This document shows positions 32,259 to 43,013 of a stretch of 64,000 nucleotides of DNA, one piece after another. Each line of letters opens with the position of its first letter. Position 1 is the stretch's first letter. This stretch comes from Brachionus manjavacas (taxonomy: Eukaryota > Rotifera > Eurotatoria > Ploima > Brachionidae). The DNA lies in contig JAHQIY010000015.1 of NCBI GenBank assembly GCA_019054805.1, forward strand, positions 1,434,001 to 1,498,000, read 5' to 3'. The position numbers and the translations under genes are program-made. Under the pieces are notes generated by a model, which was not told where the DNA came from, did no database searches, and saw only the letters and a program-made list of their open reading frames with translations.

Positions 32259-32879
32259 ATGAATAATTTATTTAATCTAACTAAAAATGTGGGTTCACCT
32301 TTGTTTGCTAATTTACGCGGATTGAGAGTGTCAATATTTAAAAATCATCAAAAATTTAAAAACACTGCATCAGAGAGTGCAAAACCAGCCGCTCTTTATA
32401 AAAACGAATATGAATGCATTCTTCAATTCCGTTTCATAAAACACCTAAGACTAGCTAGTAGACTTAAGTTGTATCAAACAGGTTTTTCGTTGTTATTCGC
32501 ACTAGGAAGTGTTTATGCCTATGAGATGGATTACACCAAAAATGTTAATGTTCTATTATCAACCAATTTCTGCATGATATTTGCCCTTATTATGCTGATA
32601 ATAATCTCTAGACAAACAATCAAAGTAGTTGGCAAACTATACTTGAGCAAAGATGCCAACAAAGTGTTAATATCTCATTTGAGCTTTTTGGGCAAAAGAC
32701 GAGACATCATTGTGAACACCAGAGATATTGAAGGATTAAGTTCAATCAGTGAATTAAAAGATACTTTCCTCAAGCTTAAAATGAACAATATGAATGGATT
32801 TATGTACATGATTCTACCATATAGCGAAATTTTAAATAAAGACGCGTTATTAACAGTTCTGAAGGCTAAAACCATTTAG
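32259..32879 (+). CDS. TMEM186: TMEM186, mitochondrial inner-membrane assembly factor
   Basis: Single-exon frame of 206 residues. The basic N-terminus without acidic residues over the first 30 positions fits a mitochondrial presequence. Two membrane segments follow (LYQTGFSLLFALGSVYAY and FCMIFALIMLIIIS), and the family C-terminal part VVGKLYLSKDANKVLISHLS, FLGKRRDIIV with a final YMILPYSEILNKD. Vertebrate TMEM186 is linked to assembly of respiratory complex I. The ATG is preceded by ttcttttcctttctaag, a strong splice-acceptor pattern only two bases before the start, although no upstream exon is apparent in the 137 bases after VPS51. Confidence 0.85.
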   Translation: MNNLFNLTKNVGSPLFANLRGLRVSIFKNHQKFKNTASESAKPAALYKNEYECILQFRFIKHLRLASRLKLYQTGFSLLFALGSVYAYEMDYTKNVNVLLSTNFCMIFALIMLIIISRQTIKVVGKLYLSKDANKVLISHLSFLGKRRDIIVNTRDIEGLSSISELKDTFLKLKMNNMNGFMYMILPYSEILNKDALLTVLKAKTI

Positions 32880-32939
32880 AGAATTTTTAAAAATTAATTT
32901 TATTCTTAATTAAAATTCTAAAAAAAAATCCTTTTTTTT

Positions 32940-35026
32940 TTAATTTGATATTCTAATTTGCTGGCTGCGATTTTGGGGTTCGAATATACTTTCAGGATCT
33001 TGTTTCACAGAGCTGCTTTCATTTTGGGTGTCCAAAAATTCGGTCATCTCAAAAATTTCATCTGGATTTTCATATCTGAATTTTTTTGCCAAAACAAAAA
33101 ATAAGTTTGCACAACAAAACATTCCATTGAATATAAATTCATTGAAAATAATCAAATATTTAACCGAATAGCTGAATATTCGCTGGCAAAAAGTTGTGAT
33201 GCTAAAGTAGTTTTCGCCAATATATTGGTTGAATAAGAGAATAAAAATGTCTTTGAGAGATGGAGAAAATTTTCAAGTTGAATGACTAAATTAAAGATAA
33301 AAAATTACTTAGATAAAAAAATGCCCAGAATAAAATGCTAAACAAGGAATAAAGAGTTTTTTGTTTTTGGCTAGATTCTTGACTATCAATGTCCATATTT
33401 GACAATTCATCTAAAAAAAGAATTGGTACAAAAATTTTTAATTTAAAAAAATATCACTATGTAGATAAAAAATGCTCAAAATCAATCCAAAAATTGAAAA
33501 TAAAATCACATGCATTGGTGCACTTAAATATTTATATTCACAACTATTTAAATAATAAATACCTTAAAAAAATTCAAATTCAATCATGTTATTTAATTTA
33601 AAATATTACTTAAAAATAAAAGATAAGCATATGTGAACAATTTCAAAATAAAAAACACAAATTTGAAGCTTCTAAAATCTAAATAAAAAAATTAAGTAAT
33701 AATCATTTATAAATGTTTTACCCATACGTTTTAAAATTTGATATTGACTTATTGTCGGACAGTTAAAACAGCCTTTCGAATCTTTGAAATTTTTTATCAA
33801 ATCCTTAATTTTTACACTTGAATTATCTTTGTTCATTGTAAGGAGAAAATTTGAGTAATCACAAACAAGGAAAACTTCATCGAAAAATTGAAAATTTCTT
33901 CTAGCATCATCAATATAACTAAACTCTAGATTTCTACATGGTTTTATAGTTAAAAAAGTGTTGACAGTTTTTTCCAATTTGGTCAATTCTCGTTCGTCAT
34001 AAATCCTAATTTCATTATTTCTACAATTCAATAAGCTTTCATATTCACTATTTAATAGATTGCTAATTTTTTGCTGTTCATTCTTGTATTCCCTAAACTG
34101 CTTTTGAGTAGACTTTATTTTATTTACCAAAAAATCATAGATAAAAAGATCTTGATTCGACAGAGTCATTAGTTGGAGGTCATTTTCCAAAGAGTTGTGC
34201 TGGAATTTTCTTATCACTAGATGAGACTTTAAAGCTTCAAATAAATTTATTAAAAATATCAAATAAGACTGAATATTATGGACTTGTCTTTCGAAACTTT
34301 GATTCATTAGTTGTTTTAAATCCAGAATTATTTTAAAACAAAAATCTATGTTATTTTGTCTTTCGAGTTTTTCCTCATTTAGTCTGCGCTCGATGTCTGC
34401 GTCTGAAAAGGGCTCAATAATGCTTTGAGAAAAGAAAAAATTTATTTCATCAAAAAAATCTTGTAATGACTCAATTTCTTTGGATATTGTTTCTAAGTTT
34501 AATGATTCTATTTTATCTTTTTGGTTCTTGATGCCTTTTGAAATTGAATGAAATCTGCTTAAAAATATTTTCATCTTGTCCTCTTGTTCACTTGTTAATG
34601 ACTCGTAGATTTTCCTTAAAATTGACAAGTCGTATCGGTCAGTTTTTTCAACTAGAAAAATCAAAAATTTTCAAAATTTAATTTCAATAAAGATAATTTA
34701 CCAGGCCAGTAGTCCGACTGGTTTGTGTAAAATTTAATTGCTTTGATTATATTGTGCCATTTGGCATTATACACTTTGATATGAAATTCGTCGAGTTTTT
34801 GTTCCGCCTGATTAAATAACTTGAGGAACAAAACTTTGTTTTTGTCTAAATTAGGCGCTCCAGTGAAATGTGTATCATTACATTTAATACATTCTAGAGA
34901 TTTGGAATCAATCAATTTTCTATAACAAAGATTACATATATTGTTTTGACAGCAATTTAACAATACTGGATATTTTATGTGACCAAAAAAAGATCTACAA
35001 TTCGAACAAAAATCTTCAGTATTCAT
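32940..35026 (-). CDS. RING-like zinc finger, coiled-coil, multi-span membrane protein (paralog A)
   Basis: Five exons: 35026-34702, 34651-33722, 33678-33610, 33410-33309, 33250-32940; about 578 residues. The N-terminus has a RING-like Cys pattern: CSNC, then NCCQNNICNLC, then CIKC. The zinc-binding His of normal RING fingers is absent (Asn in its place). A long helical, Lys/Glu-rich middle follows (about 100-400), then hydrophobic segments each near an exon: FVFFILKLFTYAYLLFL, TLYSLFSILFWAFFYL and YLIIFNEFIFNGMFCCANLF, with a polar cytoplasmic-type tail. It shares plan, finger spacing and tail topology with the gene at 35381-37370, so the two are tandem duplicates. I know no described family with this layout. 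A role in membrane-bound ubiquitin transfer is only a guess given the broken finger. Confidence 0.72.
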
Positions 35027-35380
35027 TACTAAACAAAAACTTAAAATAAAAAAAAAATTTAAGTTTTATTTTCCATTTTATATTCCTGAATACAAAAAAT
35101 AAAAAATTGTTACCATAACTTTTTAAAAAAAGAAAAACAGCATTACTTAGATAAAAACACACTCTTGCCATTAGATTGTCCTGGTAATTTATTCTTGCAT
35201 TTTTACTTAAAGTATAAACTTTAATCTGTTTTTTTTTTATTATTTAAAATAAAATTTAAATAAGTTTGTTTTTAATTTAGTTTAAAAGTAAAATTTAGAT
35301 GCCGAATAATTTTATTTGAAAAAATAAAGAGAAATTGATAAAGAAAAATTAGACAAATTTTAAGTAGAAAAAATTTAATC

Positions 35381-37370
35381 TTATTTTGAAAAATCAAATC
35401 CGTATCCATAATTTTCTTTTTTTTTGCCAAAGGTTGTCAAAGTGTTGTCGTGATTTGTCAATTCTATCATTTCGATGTTGTTATTGTCATTCGTTGCTGC
35501 GTTCTCATTGCTGCCAATGCTATTTCTTCCAAAATTTTCACCTAAAGCCACAAATCTTCCCAGAAAATTCTCTTGAGGTGGTGATCTTATCTTTTTTAAA
35601 TAACTATTAATGGACGTTTTAACAAATCGATTCCAAATTATGTAAATTAAAATCATAATAGCAATCAAAAAATTTGAGACATATTCACTCAAGTAAATGT
35701 TATATTTACAGTATGTATGATAACCTTCATAGCAATATTTTTCTTTCTTATGATCAGTGAAAGTTCCGTCCTTTTCAATCGACCATATTAAATAATTAAC
35801 TTTTAATTCAAAAATTAAATTAATTTTTTTTTTCTATAATAAAATATTACCGGCTGCAACCGGGGTAAACAAAACCAAAATTCCAAATAACATCATCACA
35901 TTTTGATCAAATATACTCAAATTTGTGGTCTTGCCATATCTTCTCTTCTTAAAACTAAAAAAAATTATCTACTTAAGAAAAATATATTTTATCTTACAAT
36001 AAATATCCCAAAATACCGAATCTGACAGAGGTGAATAAAATCCCACTGATGCTTAGCAGAATCATGGTCAGAGGTAGTAAAAAGCTATTATATTGGCACA
36101 AATTCAGATTGACAAAAGATATTCCAAGCATGATAAAATAATTGATTATTTTGGCCATGTCAATTGTGATAAAAGCAAAATTGATAATTTTTCCATAAGA
36201 CCTGAGGTTGTTCAGTGTGCCAATTTTGATTCTATGGTACCTATATTCATCAATTATCTCAATTGCTAATTGTTTGATGTTATTTGGATAGCTGTAAATT
36301 TGCTTAAAATTTTCAAAAGAAGTTTTATAGGTAAAAAAGTTAAAACTTGACATGTCTATTTTATAAATCGAATTGGCATAAACATCATTAAATTCGTATC
36401 TTAGAAAGCCTTTTATCCTAGTGATCAAAAAGTCATAATCATCTTCGGCAAAGTTCGCGCGACCATCTCTAATATTTGCATAAAATTTATCAATGCAACT
36501 ATTTATGTGGACAAACATATCGGCTAGTTGATTACGCTGATTTCTGGTATATTTTTGTTTATTTTTGAATAAAAGTTTTATTTTCAAATCTTCACTCTTA
36601 GATTTGATGCTTTTTGATTTATTTGTTTCTTCATCAGTTTGTGTTAGAATCAAAAAAAGTCTTTCCAATTTTTTCAAAAAGTCTAAATAGTTCAATAGCT
36701 GACTGTAGACTGAGATAAAATGTTCATTTAGAATTTCTTTATATTCAAGCAAAATTGTTAAAGAGTTTAGATTTTTCTCCTTCAGAATATCTTTTAGATC
36801 ACGAGTGCAAGATTGACTAATTTCTTCATCAGTCAGTTCACAGATTTCCAATTTATTTAAAAAAAGTCCATAAATATCAATAAAATTGATGATTAGACTT
36901 GAATTATTTAAAAAAAAAGCATCATCTTTTTTTATTTCCATTCTAAATGCCCTGAATCTTTTATGATATTCATCAACTTCGGTCACATATGAGTGTATTT
37001 TTTTCTCTTGATCTTTTCTCAGCAAACGGATGGCATTATAAGTAACTTCACGATCTGTAGAGTAATTTTTTTTGGTAAAAAGTGCTTGAATTTTGGTCAT
37101 ATTTTGCTTGTAAATTTCGAAATTTTGTCTATGATCTCTTTGAATTTCGGATTCTATTTCCGCTAGTTTGGAAACTACGATTTTCTTAAAAAGCTTAACA
37201 TCTATTTCCAAGCTCACTTTTTTTTCACAAAAAGAGCACGTTTTTTCTTGTTGGCTTTGTACCAATTCAGTTCCGCAATCATTACACAATATTTTGGAGC
37301 AGCATGTCAAACTAAAAGGTCGATTTCTAAAGGTTATTATACATTTACAATTTTCACAAAGCGTTTCCAT
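35381..37370 (-). CDS. RING-like zinc finger, coiled-coil, multi-span membrane protein (paralog B)
   Basis: Three exons: 37370-35998, 35954-35851, 35742-35381; about 612 residues. The RING-like head has CENC, TCCSKILCNDC and CSFC, again without the usual His (Lys at that position). A long alpha-helical region follows, then four hydrophobic segments: INYFIMLGISFVNLNL, SFLLPLTMILLSISGILFT, NVMMLFGILVLFTPVAA and YVSNFLIAIMILIYIIW. Between the last two is a Cys-containing loop (KYCYEGYHTYCKYNIYLSEY). The C-terminal tail is Asn/Thr-rich. The third exon's acceptor was chosen because only ..gaaag at 35743 keeps the frame; the better-looking acceptor at 35801 leads to a stop. The gene is a tandem paralog of the one at 32940-35026, with 354 bases between them. 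Confidence 0.72.
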
Positions 37371-37514
37371 TCTTCAAAACACAAAAACAATAAAATAAAA
37401 TAAAATTTCATAAAAATTTTTATTATTTTATATAAGTTTTTTTTTTCCTAAGTAACCATTTATAAAAAAATTTTATATTAAATTTTTTTGACTTTAAAAA
37501 AAAAAACGAAAGCT

Positions 37515-39383
37515 TCATTGTAATGAAAAAAGCCTTTTTTTTATTAATTCACTCATTTTCTTGCTAGTATTAAACTGATCCAAGTTGGCATTAAATGTCT
37601 ATAAATATAAATTTAAATTTTGATAGAAGAAATTTAATTTTTCAATCTTACACTCAACAATTCCAAAGTACTTGCATCGGATCTTAACGAAGAAATGTCT
37701 CCTCTTGGAATGACTTTAATATAGACAGGAATACGTCCATTTTTAGAGTCATCAATAAATGGCAAATAAATAGACAATGAAAATGGATATATATCCAGAT
37801 CATGGAAATAACCTTTAAAAAAATTAAATTCTTAAATAATATTTATTTTTTTACTTTGAAGCACGGCATAGAGTAGTTCAACTGTATCTTCGCCAAAATT
37901 TTCACTCAATATTGTTACATCATAGTCTTTTTTTGGTGTTAGTGAATAAATTACCACAGAGTTTTTATGCACCAAAGTTAAATTAAGCATATCGTGAAGC
38001 ATTGTAAAATCATTAAAATAATTTCGCTTGGTCTCTCTGTAATAAGATTCGGCTCCTTTTCTGATAGTCTCAAACATTCCATAGTACCGCTTTGAATTAA
38101 TAGTTCCATGTACTTGAATTTAAAAACTTTTAATTTAAATTTAAATAGACAAATAATTTACAATGAGGATGGACTTGGGAAGCGCCTGCTTTGAACAAAA
38201 AATCCCAAAGAACAACTGGATAATTTAAATTTTTGTCTTTTGAATACAATTGATTGAACCATTTTTCCGGAAGACTCAATAAATCTTTGAATTCAATATA
38301 ACTTAATTTTAGAAGATCATGTTTTCGAGGCAAGAACAACTCGTGGTTTTCGTCAAAAGGAAACAAATTGGCAGCTGAATAAGAATTTCCAGTTCTAATT
38401 CTATCTGAACCACTAAAAGCTGTATAGCTTTAGGGAAAAAAAAGAGTCACAAAATCACCTTTCTTAATACAAAGTTAAATTACTCTTCATTACAAAAATC
38501 GCAGTTGGGCTCAGTCTCGGCAATTGTTTTTTCATAACTTGGAAAATAAAATAAAATAAAATAGGCTAGATATATAATTTTGAAATGAAGGTAGCGTGGC
38601 CGAGTGGTCTAAGGCGCTGGTTTAAGGCACCAGTCGTAACAGGCGTGGGTTCGAATCCCACCGCTGCCAAATTTTTTAATTTCATAATAAAGCATACAAT
38701 TTGGCAGGTGGCATGTCAGGCTTGCAAACAGGTCGCTTTGGTCTTAGACTATTAAAAACATTTTCCTCATTTGTAAACTTGTTGTAAATAGTTATCAGTC
38801 CCTTGAATGGTCTTTTAAAATTATTAATTTTTATTTTATTTTTTTTTACCTGGTTATACACAGAATTTAATAGATCGCTATCATTATTTAGCATTTTTTT
38901 AACTTTTTCGATAAATTTATTATTCAAATTTAGACGATTTTGTTTAAATTTGACTTGATATATTTGCGTGAACATTTTGTAAAAAAATGAACATTCAGGT
39001 TGATTACTTTTTGACCAATATTCTAGCATTCTATCAAATATTTCGATAGATAACTTTTTATTATCTGATTCCTTCAAACATTGTTCTTTAATGAGTATTC
39101 TATTATTTTCGAGCATTTTTTGAATATCAGAATTGACGAAGTTTAAATAGCTCGGCCAAATTGAATAGCCTTTTTCATCGCGGGTGTATTCAAATTTAGG
39201 CAACGAGTCTAATTTCTCATATTCACTTTCTTTAATCAAAACCAAAAACATTGCATAGACAATTATGAAAAATATGAATATCAACATGAGGAATTTCGAA
39301 AATGGCATTGTTTTTAAGAATTTAAATGGCCTACTCATTGCAAAATCATCAGTCTCTTTAAGAAGATCAAAAGTTTCGCTCAT
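37515..39383 (-). CDS. Membrane-anchored HIT-superfamily protein, galactose-1-phosphate uridylyltransferase-like
   Basis: Six exons: 39383-38698, 38537-38484, 38427-38162, 38112-37855, 37812-37652, 37598-37515; about 502 residues. Near the N-terminus is one strong membrane segment (LMLIFIFFIIVYAMFLVLI, residues about 32-50), so it looks like a type II membrane protein. From about residue 205 it resembles GalT/Apa-type enzymes: IYNKFTNEENVFNSLRPKRP, a zinc-type CDFC, NHELFLPRKHDLLKLS, VVLWDF and the nucleotidyl-transfer motif GASQVHPHLHG with the HxH pair. The C-terminal half has another conserved-looking core (SLSIYLPFIDDSKNGRIPVY). The CDFC and HPH elements suggest zinc and nucleotide binding; substrate unknown. 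The first intron carries a tRNA gene on the opposite strand. All phases agree. Confidence 0.78.
38590..38669 (+). tRNA. tRNA-Leu (anticodon AAG)
   Basis: 80 bases fold as a class II tRNA. The acceptor stem is GGTAGCG with CGCTGCC, followed by discriminator A. The D arm is GCCGAGTGGTCTAAGGC. The anticodon stem CTGGT/ACCAG holds the loop TTAAGGC with anticodon AAG. The long variable arm TCGTAACAGGC is typical of Leu. The T arm is GTGGG-TTCGAAT-CCCAC. No intron and no encoded CCA, as in nuclear genes. A run of six T starting at 38672 is a polymerase III terminator. It lies within, and antisense to, the first intron of the GalT-like gene. Confidence 0.97.
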
Positions 39384-40484
39384 TGAAAATATTTAATACT
39401 CTTGAAATAAAAATTAAATAAAAATTTTAAAATTAAAAAAGCCAAAAGGTAATAATTTTAAGCTTTGAAGATTTAACCGAAAAGCTTAATGATAGGAAAA
39501 GTTCAAAGATTTAAATAATAATTACCAAAAGTCGAGGATTTTTTATTTATCTCTTTATTTGTGTCCTCTTATTAATGCATTCGATTTTTAAATTATAATT
39601 AAATTCAAAAATTATTTTAGCAAATAATCTAAAAAAATTAAAGCTTTTTTAAAATAATTTACACTTGAAATATGGTTCCTTCATTGATTTTCTAAATAAG
39701 AAATAATTCTTGAAATATAAATATGATTTTATTTAATAAATAATATCCATAAAATTAATCTATTTTTAAACTTAAAATTAATGAATTAATTATTTTTAAA
39801 GCTATTTATTGAATTCATGGCAAGAAATTAAAATCACATTTAAAACTTGGCTATCAAAAATAATAGTAAAAACGAGTAAAATAATCTTAACATAGTAAAT
39901 AAATATTTTTAGAAAATTAAAGGGCCTTTAAAATAAGGCCAATTTGATACCTGAGTTATCTTGATTCTTTTAAAAAAATTAAATTACTTATTTTCTTTTT
40001 TTTTAAATTATCAATTTTGCTCTTATTTTTCGAAATTTTATATTTAAATATTTAACGTGGAAAAATTTATTTTTATTCTTCAATTTAAACATTATTTGAA
40101 AAAAAATCATGAAATTTTAGCAAAACAGAAAATTATGATAATTTTCTGCTTTTGAAATTAAAATTGATAAACTTTTTTGCGTTTGAATTTATTTTTAAAC
40201 TTTTTTTTCTTTATTTTAAACCTAGTTAATTTGGTTAATCAAGCCCTTTGGTTTCTAAGATTCAAAATATTTGATTATAAAAATATTCCTGCTTTTTGAC
40301 TTGGAGAGAAAAAAAAACTTGACAAGTAAAGAATTTCATCTCTGTTGGTAAATTTTTTAAATTCTCAATATGGAGCAAAATAAATAAGTATTTTTATTTA
40401 ATTATTAGAATTTGGTAGAATAAAAAAAATTAAAATTTGGTAGATCAAAAATTTTATTTAATTTTAAGATTTCTAAAAACAGTT
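39384..40484. other. Intergenic DNA, no gene seen
   Basis: 1.1 kb of A+T-rich sequence between the start of the GalT-like gene and the stop of the DNase I-like gene. No coding segment, RNA gene or clear repeat was recognised. It should contain the promoter of the GalT-like gene. Confidence 0.55.
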
Positions 40485-41480
40485 TTAATTTAGCTCGATT
40501 TCAACTGGAAAATGATCACTGACTTTCTCAGTCTAAAATTATTAATTTAAACTAGATCGTAATTTTAAAAATTTAAATTTACATATTCTGCCGTAAGACC
40601 GAATTGATGATCATATCTGAAGGTCCTATTTGAATCGGCAATGATTGCTCCCATTAGCTCTGGTGAATCACTAATTATTCTGTCATATGAACAATTCCTG
40701 GTGCTGATTGTCGTTGCGTATCTATCTCTTATGAACCAAGTAAAGTCAGATAAAACACCTCTTACTTTTTCTCGATTTGCTGCCGAAATATAAGAACAAT
40801 CAAAATTAAAATCGCCCAAAATGGCGAGATTTCTTTTGGTATTGGAATTAAGCTCATAGTACCAATCGACCACTTTTCTCAAAGCTAAACTCTCTTCAAG
40901 AACATAAGATGGTCTCAAGTGTATATTCATTAGTGTAAATTTATCTATTGATAAGGTTGTATTGAAAATTTTGAACTCAACAATGAATGGCGGACGGTCA
41001 AAGATTTTTTCTGCATTTTCATAAACTATTTGGCTCACAGGCAAAATTCTCCTTGGCAATCCATCAACTAAATTTCTATTAAATAAATATTTACCAAGAA
41101 ATTATTTTTTTTCTAAATAAACTATTTTTTTACCTGTAAATGAAAGCATATATTTCTTTATATGAAGAAAAGCCTAGTCGAGGACTAATAGCATAAGAGT
41201 ATTTAATTCCTTTGGATACGACATATTCATTTAGCTGGTTAATTAAAATGGTAACTACATAGTCCATGTTAGAATCTCTAATTTCCTGAATGGCCACTAT
41301 GTCATATTTGGACAATATTTGACAAATTGTATTTACAATAGTTTTATTGCTGATTTTAGTCGGGCCAAAGGTTCTGATGTTAAATGATCCTATTTTTAGA
41401 GGAGGCTCTTTTGTGTCAACTTTACCACTTAGGTAAATGACGAGACTTAAAAAAAAAACTATTGTCAAATAAAACTTCAT
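40485..41480 (-). CDS. DNASE1: Secreted DNase I-like endonuclease
   Basis: Three exons: 41480-41134, 41075-40583, 40532-40485; about 295 residues, close to DNase I length. A hydrophobic signal peptide (KFYLTIVFFLSLVIYLSG) starts the protein. Conserved DNase I elements are LKIGSFNIRTFG, DIVAIQEIRDSN with the metal-binding Glu, YAISPRLGFSSYKEIYAFIY, NIHLRPSYV in place of the common LHS, LAILGDFNFDCSY with the catalytic Asp/Asn, RNCSYDRII, and SDHFPVEIEL with the catalytic His in the last exon. The product should be a divalent-cation-dependent nuclease acting outside the cell or in lysosomes, for example in digestion or clearance of DNA. Confidence 0.9.
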
Positions 41481-41894
41481 TTTTTAGAATTAAAAAAAAA
41501 TGATATTCTTACTTTTATAGGTGAGGTTTTTTTTTAATTATTTGCCATTACCTAGAGCATAAAGATTGATTCCCGCCAGTCGACTTTTTCCAATTATTTT
41601 AATTTATTTATTTTTTTCAATTAATTCTTTAAGACATTGTTTTAGTGTTTTATTCGAAAAGAAAAGTCATAATTTGGCTAATTAAAATTATCAATTATTA
41701 CTTTTTAAAAGATAAAAAATTTTTATTCGAATAAAAAAATATAATATTTTTACATAACATTCAAGTCTTAAAAATATAAAACAATTTTATTACACAATTT
41801 TAAGACACAATTATGTATAGCTATGCATGACTTGAGCTTGTATGGCTGAAGTAATTAGTGAATAAAAAAAGTTAATTTAAAAGGCTCTTTAATA
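41481..41894. other. Intergenic spacer, no gene seen
   Basis: 414 bases between two genes on the same strand. It must hold the 3' UTR of the SAPCD-like gene and any promoter of the DNase I-like gene; no element stands out. Confidence 0.5.
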
Positions 41895-43013
41895 TCATAA
41901 AAATCTAGGCTTAGAAATTGTCATTGTATTGTTCAAATTTTTTGCCGCATTTTGATAATAACTTGGCATGAAATCGGCAAAATTTTTTTCGCCAACATTT
42001 TGTGTCTCTTTGGCCAACGATACCAAACTATTCTGGCGGCTAAAATTTCGACCATTTAATTTGGATATATTTTTGTTCAAATTTTCCGACTCGGCTTTAA
42101 TCTCGAACAATTTTCGGATTAAATTCGACTTTTCTTTTTGCAAAGAGTCAATTTTTTCTTGCTTTTCTTTCAAGAATTTATCCAAATCCATCTCTTGTTT
42201 AGAGTTCTGAAAGCCAAACTGTTCTAAATAGTCCTGGTAGCTAGGAGGATCCGGCAAACAAAACCCGTCCTCCTTTTTAGCACTATTTTCCATACTAATC
42301 TTTTTTCTAAACAAAAAATCATTCAAATACAAATTTAAGTCACTTAATTGTTTTAAATCGATCAATAATTTGTCAATGCTGTACAAATTTTGGTACTTTA
42401 ACTTGCTTAGATTAGTCTGCTTCACCTTGTTGTCTATCAGCTGATTTGTGAGCCATTTTCTTATGCAGTCAATGGAATCGAGGCCTTGTTTGAGCAGGTA
42501 GTTTTCCTTGTCTATCAGTGAATTTAAGTCCAAAGAATTGGCGTTTGACTGTGAAGTGGAATTGGTGTGGTTTTCGAAGGCCTGGGACAGAGTGGTGCCG
42601 GATGTGCGTGATTGCAGAATTTTGGTCTGTTTTCTTCTATCTAGAACAACTTCTGCGGCGTTCACAATCTCCTCATAGGTGACCAAAAATTTGGCCGATG
42701 ACGGCTTTTTCTCAATGTACAAACTGTGTCTTTGTCCAGGGTTTCTTAAATTGGGGTTGACTGTTTTTAATATTTTGCTGGAACGATTCAGGCGGATGTA
42801 GTTAAGGACATCGTTCAAAATTTCGTTATTGCTTGCTCCCAGAACGTCCAGTTCATTGATGTCTATGGCACCTTTGCACTCTGGGTCAAAAATGGCGAAA
42901 AATGATTTTAGTATGCTGAATAGCTTGGATTTTTCCGATTCGCTCTCGGACGTATTCAAGTCATTTGGAGCCTTTAGAACGATTGAGTCTATTTCGTTTA
43001 GGTCACTAGTCAT
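41895..43013 (-). CDS. SAPCD2: Suppressor APC domain-containing protein (SAPCD-like)
   Basis: Intronless, 372 residues. The N-terminal part is EF-hand-like but degenerate (LKSFFAIFDPECKGAIDINE), followed by FLVTYEEIVNAAEVVL as in vertebrate SAPCD2. The middle has the coiled-coil-type suppressor-APC segment YLLKQGLDSIDCIRKWLTNQ. The C-terminal block EKIDSLQKEKSNLIRKLFEI matches the vertebrate coiled coil, which reads ERITQLEQEKSALIKQLFEA. SAPCD2 acts in planar cell polarity and spindle orientation. The assignment rests on three collinear blocks; the linkers are lineage-specific Ser/Asn-rich sequence. Confidence 0.75.
   Translation of the reverse strand: MTSDLNEIDSIVLKAPNDLNTSESESEKSKLFSILKSFFAIFDPECKGAIDINELDVLGASNNEILNDVLNYIRLNRSSKILKTVNPNLRNPGQRHSLYIEKKPSSAKFLVTYEEIVNAAEVVLDRRKQTKILQSRTSGTTLSQAFENHTNSTSQSNANSLDLNSLIDKENYLLKQGLDSIDCIRKWLTNQLIDNKVKQTNLSKLKYQNLYSIDKLLIDLKQLSDLNLYLNDFLFRKKISMENSAKKEDGFCLPDPPSYQDYLEQFGFQNSKQEMDLDKFLKEKQEKIDSLQKEKSNLIRKLFEIKAESENLNKNISKLNGRNFSRQNSLVSLAKETQNVGEKNFADFMPSYYQNAAKNLNNTMTISKPRFL

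Noticed and set aside
35801..35802. Acceptor at 35801 for the last exon of RING-like paralog B
   Set aside because: It reads VNYLIWSIEKDGTF and then a stop, out of frame with the membrane segment; the acceptor ending at 35743 keeps the frame.
38473..38536. ATG at 38534 as start of a separate GalT-like gene
   Set aside because: That ATG is in the wrong frame; the upstream exon at 38698-39383 supplies the needed two bases and a GalT-like lead-in (FTNEENVFNSLRPKRP).
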